From Microcoleus asticus IPMA8 (GTDB lineage Bacteria > Cyanobacteriota > Cyanobacteriia > Cyanobacteriales > Microcoleaceae), in contig NZ_SRRZ01000131.1 in assembly GCF_013179805.1 (NCBI RefSeq), positions 1 to 20,848 of the forward strand: DNA of 20,848 nucleotides. Direction: 5' to 3'. Below the pieces are notes generated by a model. The model was not told the origin of the DNA. It ran no database searches and worked only from the letters and a program-made list of their open reading frames with translations. Numbering within the stretch: position 1 is the stretch's first letter; each line of letters opens with the position of its first letter. A program made the translations under genes and the position numbers. Shown in pieces: positions 1 through 8,245 of this stretch.

Positions 1-213
1 AACTCGAAATAAACGTCGCTTTTATCAACAGGGTATACGGGCTGCAACCCTGATTGCGTCTATCTCCTAAACCTCTTTGTCACCCCCCCAGAAATTTTAC
101 AGTCAAGTTGGATGAAATTCTTGTGGGGTGTCCCGCCCGCCCGCCCGAAAAATACAACGCAAGATGCCCGATCGCCTATGATTGAAAAAATATTCATTTA
201 AACCATAAAAAAA
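1..213. other. Non-coding left edge
   Basis: No gene is recognisable here. A short GCCC tetranucleotide run lies at 132-147, and a weak stem CAGGGT/ACCCTG with a 12-nt loop lies near 30-53. The stretch is in the 3' region of the minus-strand gene at 286-1122, separated from it by a hairpin repeat. Confidence 0.4.
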
Positions 214-267
214 AGCCCTCTTTAAAGGACTTTAGCTATGAGTCTGGGGTTTGAACCCCAGGCGGAC
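214..267 (+). repeat. Two-hairpin repeat module, copy 1
   Basis: A first imperfect palindrome at 214-231 is followed by the linker TTAGCTATGAG. A second, perfect stem has arms CTGGGGTT (244-251) and AACCCCAG (254-261) with a 2-nt loop, and the module ends in GCGGAC. The 54-bp layout is the same as at 19074-19127 and, inverted, at 18986-19035. It lies 18 bp past the stop codon of the minus-strand gene at 286-1122, so it could act in transcript termination or 3'-end stability (inference). Confidence 0.75.
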
Positions 268-285
268 TAATTAGACATCCAACTT

Positions 286-1122
286 CTATGGCTGTGAACC
301 AGGTGCACCCTCTGCGCCGGGGTTGCTATCAGGTACAGCCGTACCCGTAGGATTAGAATCAGTCTGGCTTTGCGTATTAGTTTCGCCGCTGGTACCTGCT
401 CCAGAAGCGCCATCATCTGGAGTTGGAGATGGAGTAGCTGAACTCTCAGGTGCTGGAGTTGGCGGAGTGGTAGCTGGCTCGTTCTCCGAATTCGGAACCG
501 TAGTATTGGTATTATTTGACGGCGAAGATGGAGACGGCGCTGCTTGCTGAGCGGGTGCATCTTGCTGCTGTGAATTTGGAATTGTAATATTGATATTGGG
601 AGCCGGACTTTGTTGAGGAGCCGGAGTAGCCTTTTGAGCTGCACTTGGTTGAGGAGCAGGCGTAGCCTTTTGAACTGGAGATGGTTGAACCGGAACAATC
701 TTTTCAATGATCGTTTTTTCTCTCTCTATAGTCCGAGTCGGAGCAGGTGTTGCTGAAGGCTGATTCGATTTCGGTACAACAATCACAGGAGCAGCAGTAG
801 GAGTAGGAGCCTCCTCACCCCGATTAAAGTAATATATACTGCCCAGAACTAAGCCGGTCAAAGAAGCAAGAAGAATCCCTAACAGTAACCCGCGACCAGC
901 ATTCTGATTATCGCGGACTTCTTGGACTCCAACTTGGCGGTGGTTTTCCGCCATTTCACCCTGTACGTAACCTTGGTGATGAGCTGCTTCTTTAGAAGCC
1001 TTCGCCGCTGTACTCGGAACACTTGTAGTAGTTCGCGTTGTACTGACGTGACCGTTACTTGCATCTGTGTGAACTTCTTGATGAATTTCACGGCTAGAGC
1101 TATTTTCTTCGTTAGGTTTCAT
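286..1122 (-). CDS. Proline-rich single-pass membrane protein, function unknown
   Basis: The protein has about 278 residues. The first ~77 are polar and rich in Ser, Thr and His. A single transmembrane helix follows at about 78-99 (GLLLGILLASLTGLVLGSIY), and the rest, about 180 residues, is a low-complexity Pro/Ala/Thr/Ser/Asn/Gln tail. The tail contains internal repeats: QKATPAPQ occurs twice, and NINITIPNS is echoed by NTNTTVPNS. I recognise no enzymatic domain. The layout suggests a membrane anchor with a long disordered extracytoplasmic or wall-spanning arm (inference). The ATG at 1122 is preferred because a weak GAAG lies about 6 bases before it; an in-frame GTG at 1137 is the alternative. 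The antisense frame is open over much of the gene because of its biased composition and is not considered real. Confidence 0.7.
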   Translation of the reverse strand: MKPNEENSSSREIHQEVHTDASNGHVSTTRTTTSVPSTAAKASKEAAHHQGYVQGEMAENHRQVGVQEVRDNQNAGRGLLLGILLASLTGLVLGSIYYFNRGEEAPTPTAAPVIVVPKSNQPSATPAPTRTIEREKTIIEKIVPVQPSPVQKATPAPQPSAAQKATPAPQQSPAPNINITIPNSQQQDAPAQQAAPSPSSPSNNTNTTVPNSENEPATTPPTPAPESSATPSPTPDDGASGAGTSGETNTQSQTDSNPTGTAVPDSNPGAEGAPGSQP

Positions 1123-1249
1123 AATTATCTTCGTCACAACTATTCAAAAAATATTAGTCTGTAGGAGATGCTTCAGTTTGAAAACTTGAGCTAAGCGGTT
1201 CAGCATTGAAATCAGTTCTTTCGATTCACTCACTGTTAAGATTCAGGTG

Positions 1250-1290
1250 TAAGCATTTGGCGTTTTGGTCATACCGAGTTTAAATGCTTA
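1250..1290. repeat. Short inverted repeat upstream of the membrane protein gene
   Basis: TAAGCATTT (1250-1258) is the exact reverse complement of AAATGCTTA (1282-1290), leaving a 23-nt loop. There is no U-tract and no other copy in the window. The stretch 1138-1421 otherwise holds no recognisable gene. Confidence 0.3.
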
Positions 1291-1498
1291 ACAGCTTTCT
1301 GCTTAGGAGTTTAGAGAACTTTTGGTTTTTCCTTCATTTGTATCCAATTTAACTCCCCAACGCATTAACCAGGCTCTACCCTTAGAGTGATTGTCCAAGT
1401 TCCCCAAAGGAATAGAATTCGCGGGACTTAAACAAAAAATACGGGCTAAATGAGTTATAATGCCTGCTCTGCAAACGTATAAATCTAAAAAATGAGCA

Positions 1499-2536
1499 AT
1501 GAAAGACACAACCCCCGCCGCAATGCCCCCCTGCTTTGATAAATGGTGTCAAAGATTTGACGATATCTTTGGTCATCAAGCCCAAAAACGAGAGTTGAAA
1601 AACTATTTAGGCGGATTATTGGGATCTCGGGAGCGAAAAAACCTCGATAGTGCTAATTGATGCTGGGTAGGGCAATAATACAAATTTTTTACAAAAATTA
1701 GAGAAAAGGAAATTAAAATACATAGGACGAATCGCCAAAAATCGAAAAGTAATAATTCAAAAAGGAGCAGATGAAAAATAGGATATTCCAGGAGACGAGT
1801 TAGCAAAAGCCTTGCCCCAAAAAGCTTTCACTAATTTTAGGTACAAGTAAACAAACCGATTACGGTGTGGTTAGCCAGAATATAAATCGAGTTATCAAAC
1901 TACACAAACAAGAAAGTAATAGCGAGCGTCATGAATGCAGCTACTTTCGATGAAGCCAGTGAAATTGATTATTTGATGACTAATGTTGACTTTTCAACGG
2001 TAACAGGGGAGTGGATAGCAAAGACTTATTTACAAAGAAATGGGGTCGAAGTTTTCTATCGTGAAGCTCTGAGAATGGTGAGGACTCAAAGAATATCAAG
2101 TCAGAGATAAACGCAGTTTAATGAGGCATTTAATTTTGGTGTTTTTGCCTACACTTTCATTATCTGGTATACCTTAAGCGGAGGATTAAGACGTAGGTGG
2201 GCAAATAAACCTTTAATGGGACTTAGACATTTTAAAGCTCCTAAAGGGGCTGAAGACCTCTCAATCGCAAGGGAAAGATGTCCATGACCTAAAAATGCCT
2301 CAAACCCTTGTAAATACGAGATTTATGCCCAGTCGAGCTAAAAGTCTCTATCTAGGTTTGAAGCCATTTTTGCCTCATTTTTGGTCTAAGTCCCGTTAAA
2401 AACCTTTACAGAGGCGCTCGAAGTGTTGAGAACAGCGATATCTTTTACGTTTGTGAAGTGAGTCAACGAAAATTGGGACGTATTCTCTGCTTCTAAAGCC
2501 AGTTCGATGCTGTGTTTGGGCTTGAAATTTGTTTAA
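1499..2536 (+). pseudogene. IS701-family transposase (DDE type), broken
   Basis: The frame opens at ATG 1499 and reads about 48 residues that match the N-terminus of IS701-family transposases, through KNYLGGLLG and SRERKNL. After a small change near 1650 it resumes as VLIDAG, stop, GNNTNFLQKLEKRKLKY, which resembles the region around the first catalytic aspartate. Later pieces read NVDFSTVTGEW, NGVEVFYREA and LMRHLILVF. The C-terminal piece KPLKTFTEALEVLRTA is recovered only if the insert at 2217-2399 is removed. It ends at TAA 2534-2536, just inside the right terminal repeat. No functional transposase can be made from it. Confidence 0.8.
2217..2395. mobile_element. 179-bp miniature inverted-repeat element nested in the IS701 transposase
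   Basis: The ends are TGGGACTTAGAC (2217-2228) and GTCTAAGTCCCG (2384-2395), inverted repeats that match at 11 of 12 positions. Both sides carry TTAA (2213-2216 and 2396-2399), a perfect 4-bp target duplication. Removing the element and one TTAA restores the host transposase frame and gives exactly the spacing seen in the related fragments at 12587 and 15354. The interior is non-coding. The ends resemble the host element's own termini (GGGACTTAAAC), so mobilisation in trans by an IS701-type transposase is likely (inference). Confidence 0.8.
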
Positions 2537-2570
2537 GTCCGGTTAGATAACCACAATTAGGTTAATCGTA

Positions 2571-2642
2571 GTAATAAAGGCAAGTTTTTTCTCATCCATA
2601 AAGAGAGAACAATCGTACTCACTACAAACAAGCCTTATTACC
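2571..2642. repeat. Imperfect inverted repeat downstream of the IS remnant
   Basis: TAATAAAGGCAAG near 2570-2582 and CAAGCCTTATTA near 2629-2640 form an imperfect stem. Just beyond it, TTAACCGGAC (2648-2657) mirrors the IS right end GTCCGGTTA (2537-2545), so a second element end may once have stood here. This is weak evidence. Confidence 0.25.
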
Positions 2643-2686
2643 GGAAATTAACCGGACATCAGCATTACTAAACAACTGAATTCTTT

Positions 2687-3085
2687 TTACTCTGTTCTTT
2701 CAATGATGATAGTCATGTGAGCGACTAATGCACCTATGGCTCCTATTGCTGCAATGACTGGAAACAAAGCCGCACCGATGACTCCGCCGACTACTCCCAC
2801 CGTCAGTGGAACTTCTACCAATATCCGTCCTTCTTCATTTTTGATAATGATGCGGCGGATATTGCCTTCGTGAATCAGTTCTTTAACTTTAGCAACCAAC
2901 TCGTTGCCGTTAATCTTCAACTCCTCGACGCTAACTTTTTCCTGAGTATAAGCAGGGGTTTCTAAAGGAGTCGTTTCAAAATTAACCTGAGTAACTTTGT
3001 CGGCAGAAACTTTTTCAGATACAGGTATTGATTCGAGTTCTCTTGTCCCGACCGGTTCTTGTAGGCGATCTGTAGGTGTCTCCAT
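2687..3085 (-). CDS. DUF4342 domain protein
   Basis: The protein has 132 residues. Its acidic, polar N-terminal half (about 1-60) is followed by a domain that I recognise as DUF4342. That domain starts around VSVEELKINGNELVAKVKEL, continues with the EGNIRRIIIKNEEGRILVEVPL strand region, and ends in a glycine/alanine-rich hydrophobic hairpin (about 98-122: GVVGGVIGAALFPVIAAIGA) and a short polar tail. Related small proteins in bacteria have an amphipathic helix followed by a membrane-associating segment; their function is unknown. The ATG at 3085 is chosen because AAAGGAG lies about 8 bases upstream. A longer frame from 3163 has no such signal. The gene stands alone between an IS remnant and a large non-coding stretch. 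Confidence 0.8.
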   Translation of the reverse strand: METPTDRLQEPVGTRELESIPVSEKVSADKVTQVNFETTPLETPAYTQEKVSVEELKINGNELVAKVKELIHEGNIRRIIIKNEEGRILVEVPLTVGVVGGVIGAALFPVIAAIGAIGALVAHMTIIIERTE

Positions 3086-3883
3086 TTTTTGTTCTCCTTT
3101 TAGGTAAAAGTATTTTTGTATAGAATTATTGAGAATTATAACACGCAACTTTTTGTCGATCAATCATTCTTTTGGGTGATATTGCTGCTGGTGCTGTCGT
3201 GCTTTTCTCTCTTGATCTTTGGTGGCGAGAGCCTAAAATCCTTCCTGCGCGGGCGTTAGCTGCCGACTTTCCTTGTGCCGCTTGGTTAACTGTCTGCCTC
3301 TGGGCCTGACACCGCCTCACCCTTCAAAAACCTCCAATCCATACAGCCAAAGGATAAGAGGGACATTCACACTCTCACAGAGTCAGACTCAACTGGTGTG
3401 CAGGTTGAAATACTGACATTGTACTGAAAGTACGATCGTCGGGCCGTTTATATGGTTAGCACATCTAGCTGGGCAACTCGCACATGGAAACCGTCGCTTA
3501 CTTTCCTCAAATATCAGTTCAATTTAGCTCAGTGCGATCGCCCAAAAAAATCAGACCCCCCAAGGTTCCTCAAATCAACATCTTAGAGTTTCTAATGAGA
3601 ATTGCCTAAAATCAAGGAGAAGGAGAAGTAATAACGATCGAAATATTATCGCAACCAAAGCAACTTTCTCAAATTGAAATGGAGGTTGGAGAAAAGTTGG
3701 CTAAAACTCATAGATTGCACTATTGTCGCTGAACGGGCTCTTTGGCCCGTTCCACAAAGAGTAAATTTTCTTGTGGCCCTTGCTCTTCTAGCCCGCCGGT
3801 AAAATGCTTATTGAAAATAGTGCAATATCTCAGGTAAAATAGAATTATTTCCTTCTCCTTCTCCTTTATTCTTCCTGTGCGAT
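3086..3883. other. 800-bp non-coding stretch with nested inverted repeats
   Basis: I find no convincing gene. The open frame at 3126-3320 (minus) has no recognisable content. One HIP1 octamer lies near 3534. Three inverted repeats are nested around one centre: a purine run AAGGAGAAGGAGAAG (about 3619-3634) against CTTCTCCTTCTCCTT (about 3850-3866), ATTGCACTATT (3714-3724) against AATAGTGCAAT (3816-3826), and a GC-rich hairpin at 3731-3752. The spacing of the arms is not symmetrical, so this is not one simple palindrome. Confidence 0.45.
3731..3752. repeat. GC-rich hairpin
   Basis: GAACGGGC (3731-3738) and GCCCGTTC (3745-3752) form a perfect 8-bp stem with a 6-nt loop. No T-run follows on either strand, so it is not a standard terminator. 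It lies about 130 bp before the ATPase/WD40 pseudogene. Confidence 0.5.
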
Positions 3884-5653
3884 TTGCCAGCAACAGAATT
3901 TGAATATCAAGTTGGCGTCAGTTTACCGGCGAATGCTCCTACCTACGTCACCAGATCAGCCGATCGCGAACTTTACGACTCGTTAAAAGCAGGCGAATTG
4001 TGCTACGTGCTCACCGGGCGGCAAATGGGGAAATCGAGCCTGCAGGTGCAAATAGCGCGCCGCTTGCAAGCAGAAAACACCGCCTGCGGGATTGTTGACA
4101 TCACAGGAATTGGCACTGCCCAAATAACTCCCGTGCATTGGTAGGCCGGCTTTACAGCCACTCTCGCCAACAGCCTTAAAATTAAAATGAATCTCAGGAC
4201 TTGGTGGCGCGATCGAGAACACTTGCCGCCAGTCGTCAGATTAAATGAATTTATCGAACAGGTATTGCTTCCTTCGAGCGATCGCAATATCGTTATTTTT
4301 ATCGATGAAATTGACACCATTCTCTCCCTCAACTTCTCCAGCGACGACTTTTTTGCAATGTTGCGCGGCTGATACAACAAACGCGCCGAAAATCCCGAAT
4401 ATAATCGCCTAACTTTTGCCTTATTTGGAGTCGCTACTCCTCAAAATTTAATCCCTGACAAAACCCGAACTCCGTTTTATATAGGGCGCGCCATTTAGTT
4501 CAAAGGATTTGATTTGGCAGAAGCCATACTTTTAGCTCAAGGATGGGCTAAAAAATAAAAAATTCCCTAGACATTCTCAAACACATATTAGCTTGGACGG
4601 GAGGACAGCCATTTCTCACTCACAAGATTTGTCAATCTTGCTACAATTTCCGCACGGTAAATCTAGTCCGATAGCGCAATCGTTTGGCTAACGGACACAC
4701 GGCTAATTTAAGCCGCGATGGCAAGTTAATTGTGAGTGCGGGTGACAACTTTACTGTTAAAGTTGTTCAGTCAAACGGCAAGCTGATTTTGAGTTTGCCA
4801 GGACACAGCAATTCAATTACTGAGGTTGTTTTCAGTCTAGATAGTCAGTTAATTGCTTCTACAAGTTTTGACAATACTGCGAGAATTTTGCGCCGCGACG
4901 AAACTTTGCTGCAAATTTTGAAAGGACACCTAGATTTAGTTTTGAGCGCGAGTTTGATCCCAACTTCCAACTAATTGCTACTGCCAGTTATGATAAAACT
5001 ATTAAGATTTGGAGTGCAGGCGACGTTTTGCTGCAAACTTTAAAAGCAAATACTAGACCAGTTACATCAGTCAGGTTCAGTCCCGACGGGAATATGTTGG
5101 CTTCCAGCAGTCAGGATCGAACTGTCAAACTTGGGAAAGGCAGCGGAGAAAAACAGTTTCGACTTGAGAAAACTCTTTTAGGACACGGAGATGAAGTGTG
5201 GGGCTGCAATTTCTCGCCAGACGGCGAGATGATTGCCTCTGCGAGTCACGATTGGAAGGTGAAACTTTGGAACACCCGCGGCAAGTTGCTCAAAACTCTA
5301 GACGATTCTACAGCAGGTTTGGGTAGTCTCAGTTGGAGCGCCGATAGCAAGATGCTCGCAGGCGACAGTATGGACGGTAAGGTGAGACTTTGGCGCCCTG
5401 ATGGCACTTTGCTGCAAACTTTAGGGCACATCAAGCCGATGTGTGGAGTGTGAGTTTTAGTCCCGATCGCACAACGTTAGCATCTGCCGGGAAAGATTCG
5501 TCGGTGAAGCTTTGGACTCTCGATGCTGCTAAAGTATAAGCTGCCGAACTTGACAAATTGCTCGGAATCGGGTGTCCCTGGCTGGAAGACTACCTACAAT
5601 ACAATCTTCGGGCTCAGAGCGATCGGCATTTGTGCGAAAAAACTGACAATTGA
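3884..5653 (+). pseudogene. AAA-like ATPase/WD40 repeat protein, heavily decayed
   Basis: The N-terminal part reads like the cyanobacterial AAA-like (AAA_35) domain that is often joined to WD40 repeats. It contains EFEYQVGVSLPANAPTYVTR, a Walker A GRQMGKSS (about 45-52), a Walker B-like IVIFIDEID, and later QNLIPDKTRTPF. Three in-frame stops (4142, 4370, 4496) each sit where the family has a sense codon. A frameshift follows near 4555-4575, where LAWTGGQPFLT reappears in another frame. The linker to the WD40 part is missing. About seven WD40 blades remain at 4684-5536, broken by frameshifts near 4955 and 5425; their ends read TIKIW, KVKLW, KVRLW and SVKLW. After the stop at 5537 the same frame continues with a family-like tail (ELDKLLGIGCPWLEDYLQ) to 5651. 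TTG 3884 is only the nominal start. In intact relatives this architecture suggests a STAND-like signalling ATPase; here it is dead. Confidence 0.8.
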
Positions 5654-6124
5654 GATTTATTGGCCGTTGCCCGAAACCGATTTTGGCTGAATTATAAAAG
5701 TGGGCGATCGGCTGCCAATTTGTCGCTAGTCTTGTTTTATTGTAATATAATTTTACGCAAGGGGTGATACCAAATGTACTGCCACAGGCCGCAGATGTCT
5801 CTCAATCTGAAGCAAATTGATGTCATCAAACATTAAAAATAGTTATGACTGCTATATTCGGATTAGTAGAATCTTGGAGAGATAAAATTTACTACACAGT
5901 CAGGTTTCAAAGGGGTGTCTGCTGTTAAATTAATCTAACCTGCAAGCTTATTTCGGGTGACACCAGCACTATTTAAGGCAAAAAACTCCTGCTGAATTAA
6001 CTCGATTCGAGCGAGCAGAGTAGAGTTGATTTTTCAGCTATAAAAAGAGTCGAAAATGCAGTCCAAATAGTACGCAATAATACTAGCATCCAACCGCTAC
6101 TGCCAATTACCAAAGGAGGGAGCA
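5654..6124. other. Intergenic region and upstream leader of the histidine kinase
   Basis: No gene is seen. A TATAAT-like hexamer lies near 5745 without a well-placed -35 box, so I do not call a promoter. The last bases before the kinase contain AAAGGAGGG (about 6113-6121), a strong ribosome binding site 4-6 bases before the GTG start at 6125. Confidence 0.4.
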
Positions 6125-7606
6125 GTGTATGAAAATGACGGGTTGAGTCCCCTGAAATCGCCGCTTGGTTTGCGATCGACTCTACAGGAATTAACCCTCT
6201 ACGACTTTCTCCTAGAGTCTGAGTGTCCGGGGAACGAAGTTGCTAAAATTTTTCAAGCAAACCCTTTAGTTCCCGGCATCATCATCACTAAGCAAGGAAA
6301 GTTTACAGGGATGATTTCGCGGCGGCGTTTTTTTGAACACATGAGCCGCCCCTACAGCTTGGAGTTATTTTCTCAACAGCCTTTGTTCATACTCTACCGC
6401 TTTACTAAAACTGATATGTTGGTTCTCGATCGCGAAACCTCAATTATGACGGCAGTGCGGCAGTCTTTGGAGCGATCGCCCGAACTAATCCACGAACCAA
6501 TTGTAGTACAGGTAGAACCCGAAACTTACAAACTTTTAGACGTACACCAACTGCTGCTGTCTCAGTTGCAAATTCACGAGTTGTCAACAGTGGCGATGCG
6601 CGAGTCGCAAGCGCAACTGAGACATCAAGCCCAACAGCTCGAACTTGCCCTGCTGGAACTTCAGCGCACTCAAACTCAACTAATTCAAACAGAAAAAATG
6701 TCTTCTTTGGGGCAGTTAGTAGCAGGAGTAGCTCACGAAATCAACAACCCGATCGGCTTTATCTACAGCAATTTGCACCACGCTAAAGAGTATACGGAAG
6801 GTTTAATGCGGATGCTCGACATCTATCGGCAGCACTGTCCCGAATTCATACCGGAAATTGCAGCGGAAGCAGAAAAAATTGAACTCGATTATTTAGTTGA
6901 AGACTTGCCGAAAGTCTTAAATTCTATGCAGCAAGGTGCAGAAAGAGTGCGCGACATCGTTTTGTCACTTCGGAATTTTTGCAGATTAGACGAAGCTGAA
7001 ATGAAGCAGGTCAACATTCACGACGGTATCAACAACACGATTATGCTGTTGCAGAGTCAGCTTAAAGGGAAACCCGGGCTGGAAGCGATCGCAATTCACA
7101 AAGAATACAGCGACTTGCCGCTGGTGCATTGCTATCCCGGACAGCTCAATCAGGTATTTATGAATATTTTAGTTAATGCCATTTACGCTCTTGTTGAGTC
7201 GAACAAACATGAAAATGTCGATAAAAACAGCCAGAACAAGTCCCTAGGCGAGCAAGAGCAGTCTTGTACAAATAGTCAATCATCACTTTCTAACTCTACC
7301 CGCCTGATTCCTGCGATTCGGGTTCGCACGGAGTTAATTGAGAAAAAAAAGGTAATAATTAAAATTTCTGACAACGGCCCGGGGATGACAGAAAATGTTC
7401 GGAAGCGGTTGTTTGACCCTTTCTTTACTACTAAGCCAGTCGGCCAAGGAACAGGTTTGGGACTCTCGATTAGCTATGAAATTGTTGTCAACCAACACGG
7501 CGGCGAATTGAAGTGCTTTTCGGAACCGGGAAAAGGAGCAGAATTTGCGATCGAGATTCCACTTCAACAGTCTCCCTCAGCACAGATTTTGCCTCGCTTT
7601 GCGTGA
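6125..7606 (+). CDS. CBS-domain sensor histidine kinase
   Basis: A 493-residue soluble two-component kinase. Residues about 20-148 look like a CBS-pair sensor (GIIITKQGKFTGMISRRRFF in the first half; PIVVQV and KLLDVHQLLL in the second), suggesting nucleotide or small-ligand sensing. A coiled-coil linker follows at about 158-190. The phospho-acceptor is H204 in VAHEINNP. The catalytic domain has an N box (NQVFMNILVNAIYAL, 342-356), G1 DNGPGM (416-421), F box DPFFTTK (431-437) and G2 GQGTGLGLSIS (440-450), so all kinase motifs are present. A polar low-complexity insert at about 357-395 separates the N box from the following strand. There is no membrane segment. The start is GTG, supported by AAAGGAGGG just upstream. 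No response regulator gene lies nearby, so it is an orphan whose partner is elsewhere. Confidence 0.9.
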   Translation: MYENDGLSPLKSPLGLRSTLQELTLYDFLLESECPGNEVAKIFQANPLVPGIIITKQGKFTGMISRRRFFEHMSRPYSLELFSQQPLFILYRFTKTDMLVLDRETSIMTAVRQSLERSPELIHEPIVVQVEPETYKLLDVHQLLLSQLQIHELSTVAMRESQAQLRHQAQQLELALLELQRTQTQLIQTEKMSSLGQLVAGVAHEINNPIGFIYSNLHHAKEYTEGLMRMLDIYRQHCPEFIPEIAAEAEKIELDYLVEDLPKVLNSMQQGAERVRDIVLSLRNFCRLDEAEMKQVNIHDGINNTIMLLQSQLKGKPGLEAIAIHKEYSDLPLVHCYPGQLNQVFMNILVNAIYALVESNKHENVDKNSQNKSLGEQEQSCTNSQSSLSNSTRLIPAIRVRTELIEKKKVIIKISDNGPGMTENVRKRLFDPFFTTKPVGQGTGLGLSISYEIVVNQHGGELKCFSEPGKGAEFAIEIPLQQSPSAQILPRFA

Positions 7607-7678
7607 TACAGCAGAAGGAAGTTCAGCAACGAGCAATGTACGGAATTTAAAAGAATAACGAGCTACGCAGCGGTGGCC

Positions 7679-7742
7679 AGAAACCGGGTTTTTCACCCTC
7701 ATATTTGCTGCAGCCCGTAGATTCGGAAAAAACCCGGTTTCT
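7679..7742. terminator. Large hairpin between convergent genes
   Basis: AGAAACCGGGTTTTT (7679-7693) and AAAAACCCGGTTTCT (7728-7742) are a perfect 15-bp inverted repeat around a 34-nt loop. It lies between the kinase gene and the convergent gene at 7791-8171, where a two-way terminator would be expected. Similar AAACCGGGTTTTT palindromes are dispersed in Oscillatoria-type genomes (from memory), so it may be a repeat co-opted as a terminator. Confidence 0.6.
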
Positions 7743-7790
7743 TAGGTTGGAGTGCGTCCACGACTGGAGAATAAAGCCTGTCGGCTACTG

Positions 7791-8171
7791 CTAACCTTTG
7801 CAAACCCACTTCCACAAAGGATGACTCGGCCCCCGCTGGCGAATGCGGCGCACTTGTTGTTCCAAACCCTGTTTTTCCCGCTGGGGCAATCCTCGCACCA
7901 TATTGCGACTTTGCCAAGTTAGCACAGCTAAAGTCATTCCCAAGCACAAACCCAAACCGAGAGTCGGCCAGCGGTGAAAAGATAAACCGTAGCGCACCGC
8001 CGCCCAAGTGAAGTGTTCTAACCACAAAGCGATTTCGCGGCGCAAACCCCAAATGCTCAAAGAACCGACGCTAATCCAGAGCAATATCACAGTTAACCAG
8101 CGGCCATAAACTGTTAGTTTGTGAAGCCTTTGGACTTCAATTTGAAAATTTGCGTCGCTTTCATTAGTCAT
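7791..8171 (-). CDS. Small membrane protein downstream of secF, function unknown
   Basis: 126 residues with two likely transmembrane helices, about 22-42 (YGRWLTVILLWISVGSLSIW) and about 68-88 (PTLGLGLCLGMTLAVLTW). A basic cytoplasmic tail follows that reads REKQGLEQQVRRIRQRGPSHPLWKWV. I do not recognise a named family. It is last in the minus-strand series pdhB, secD, secF, starting 74 bp after the secF stop codon, so co-transcription and a link to the translocon are possible (inference). The ATG at 8171 lies in a heptamer-like repeat; an in-frame TAA just upstream leaves no longer start, and no ribosome binding site is seen. Confidence 0.7.
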   Translation of the reverse strand: MTNESDANFQIEVQRLHKLTVYGRWLTVILLWISVGSLSIWGLRREIALWLEHFTWAAVRYGLSFHRWPTLGLGLCLGMTLAVLTWQSRNMVRGLPQREKQGLEQQVRRIRQRGPSHPLWKWVCKG

Positions 8172-8243
8172 TAGTTATGAGTCATTAGTCATTAGTTATG
8201 AGTCAGTCCACGGCCAACAGTCAACAGTTAACAGTTAACAGTC
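8158..8243. repeat. Heptamer-type short repeat array between secF and the next gene
   Basis: Two tandem copies of a 21-bp unit built from TCATTAG and TTATGAG words are followed by runs of CAACAGT/TTAACAG words. These resemble the short tandemly repeated sequences of cyanobacteria. The array contains the ATG of the gene at 7791-8171. Confidence 0.75.
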
Positions 8244-8245
8244 AC

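Larger units (their letters stand above)
1422..2542 (+). mobile_element. Degraded IS701-family insertion sequence, copy 1
   Basis: The left end reads CGGGACTTAAACAAA from 1422. The right end reads TTTGTTTAAGTCCGG up to 2542, its inverted complement with one change in the third base from the end. The right flank is TTAG (2543-2546) and the left flank TTCG (1418-1421), a target duplication with one mismatch that fits the YTAR-type target of this family. Inside is a transposase reading frame ruined by stops, frameshifts and deletions, plus a nested 179-bp element. The family call rests on remembered signature segments such as KWCQRFDDIFGHQAQKRE near the N-terminus and GGLRRRWANKPL near the C-terminus. 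Confidence 0.8.

Noticed and set aside
267..707. Open frame of 146 codons overlapping the proline-rich gene on the same strand
   Set aside because: It is a frame-shifted reading of a low-complexity Pro/Ala/Gln coding region and has only biased Leu/Arg composition.
1303..1585. Overlapping minus-strand frames of 67-68 codons
   Set aside because: They overlap the left end of the IS701 element and run antisense to the transposase start; no recognisable protein.
3126..3320. 64-codon minus-strand frame upstream of the DUF4342 gene
   Set aside because: Ala/Arg-rich, no domain and no ribosome binding site; the opposite strand also gives only an unconvincing reading.
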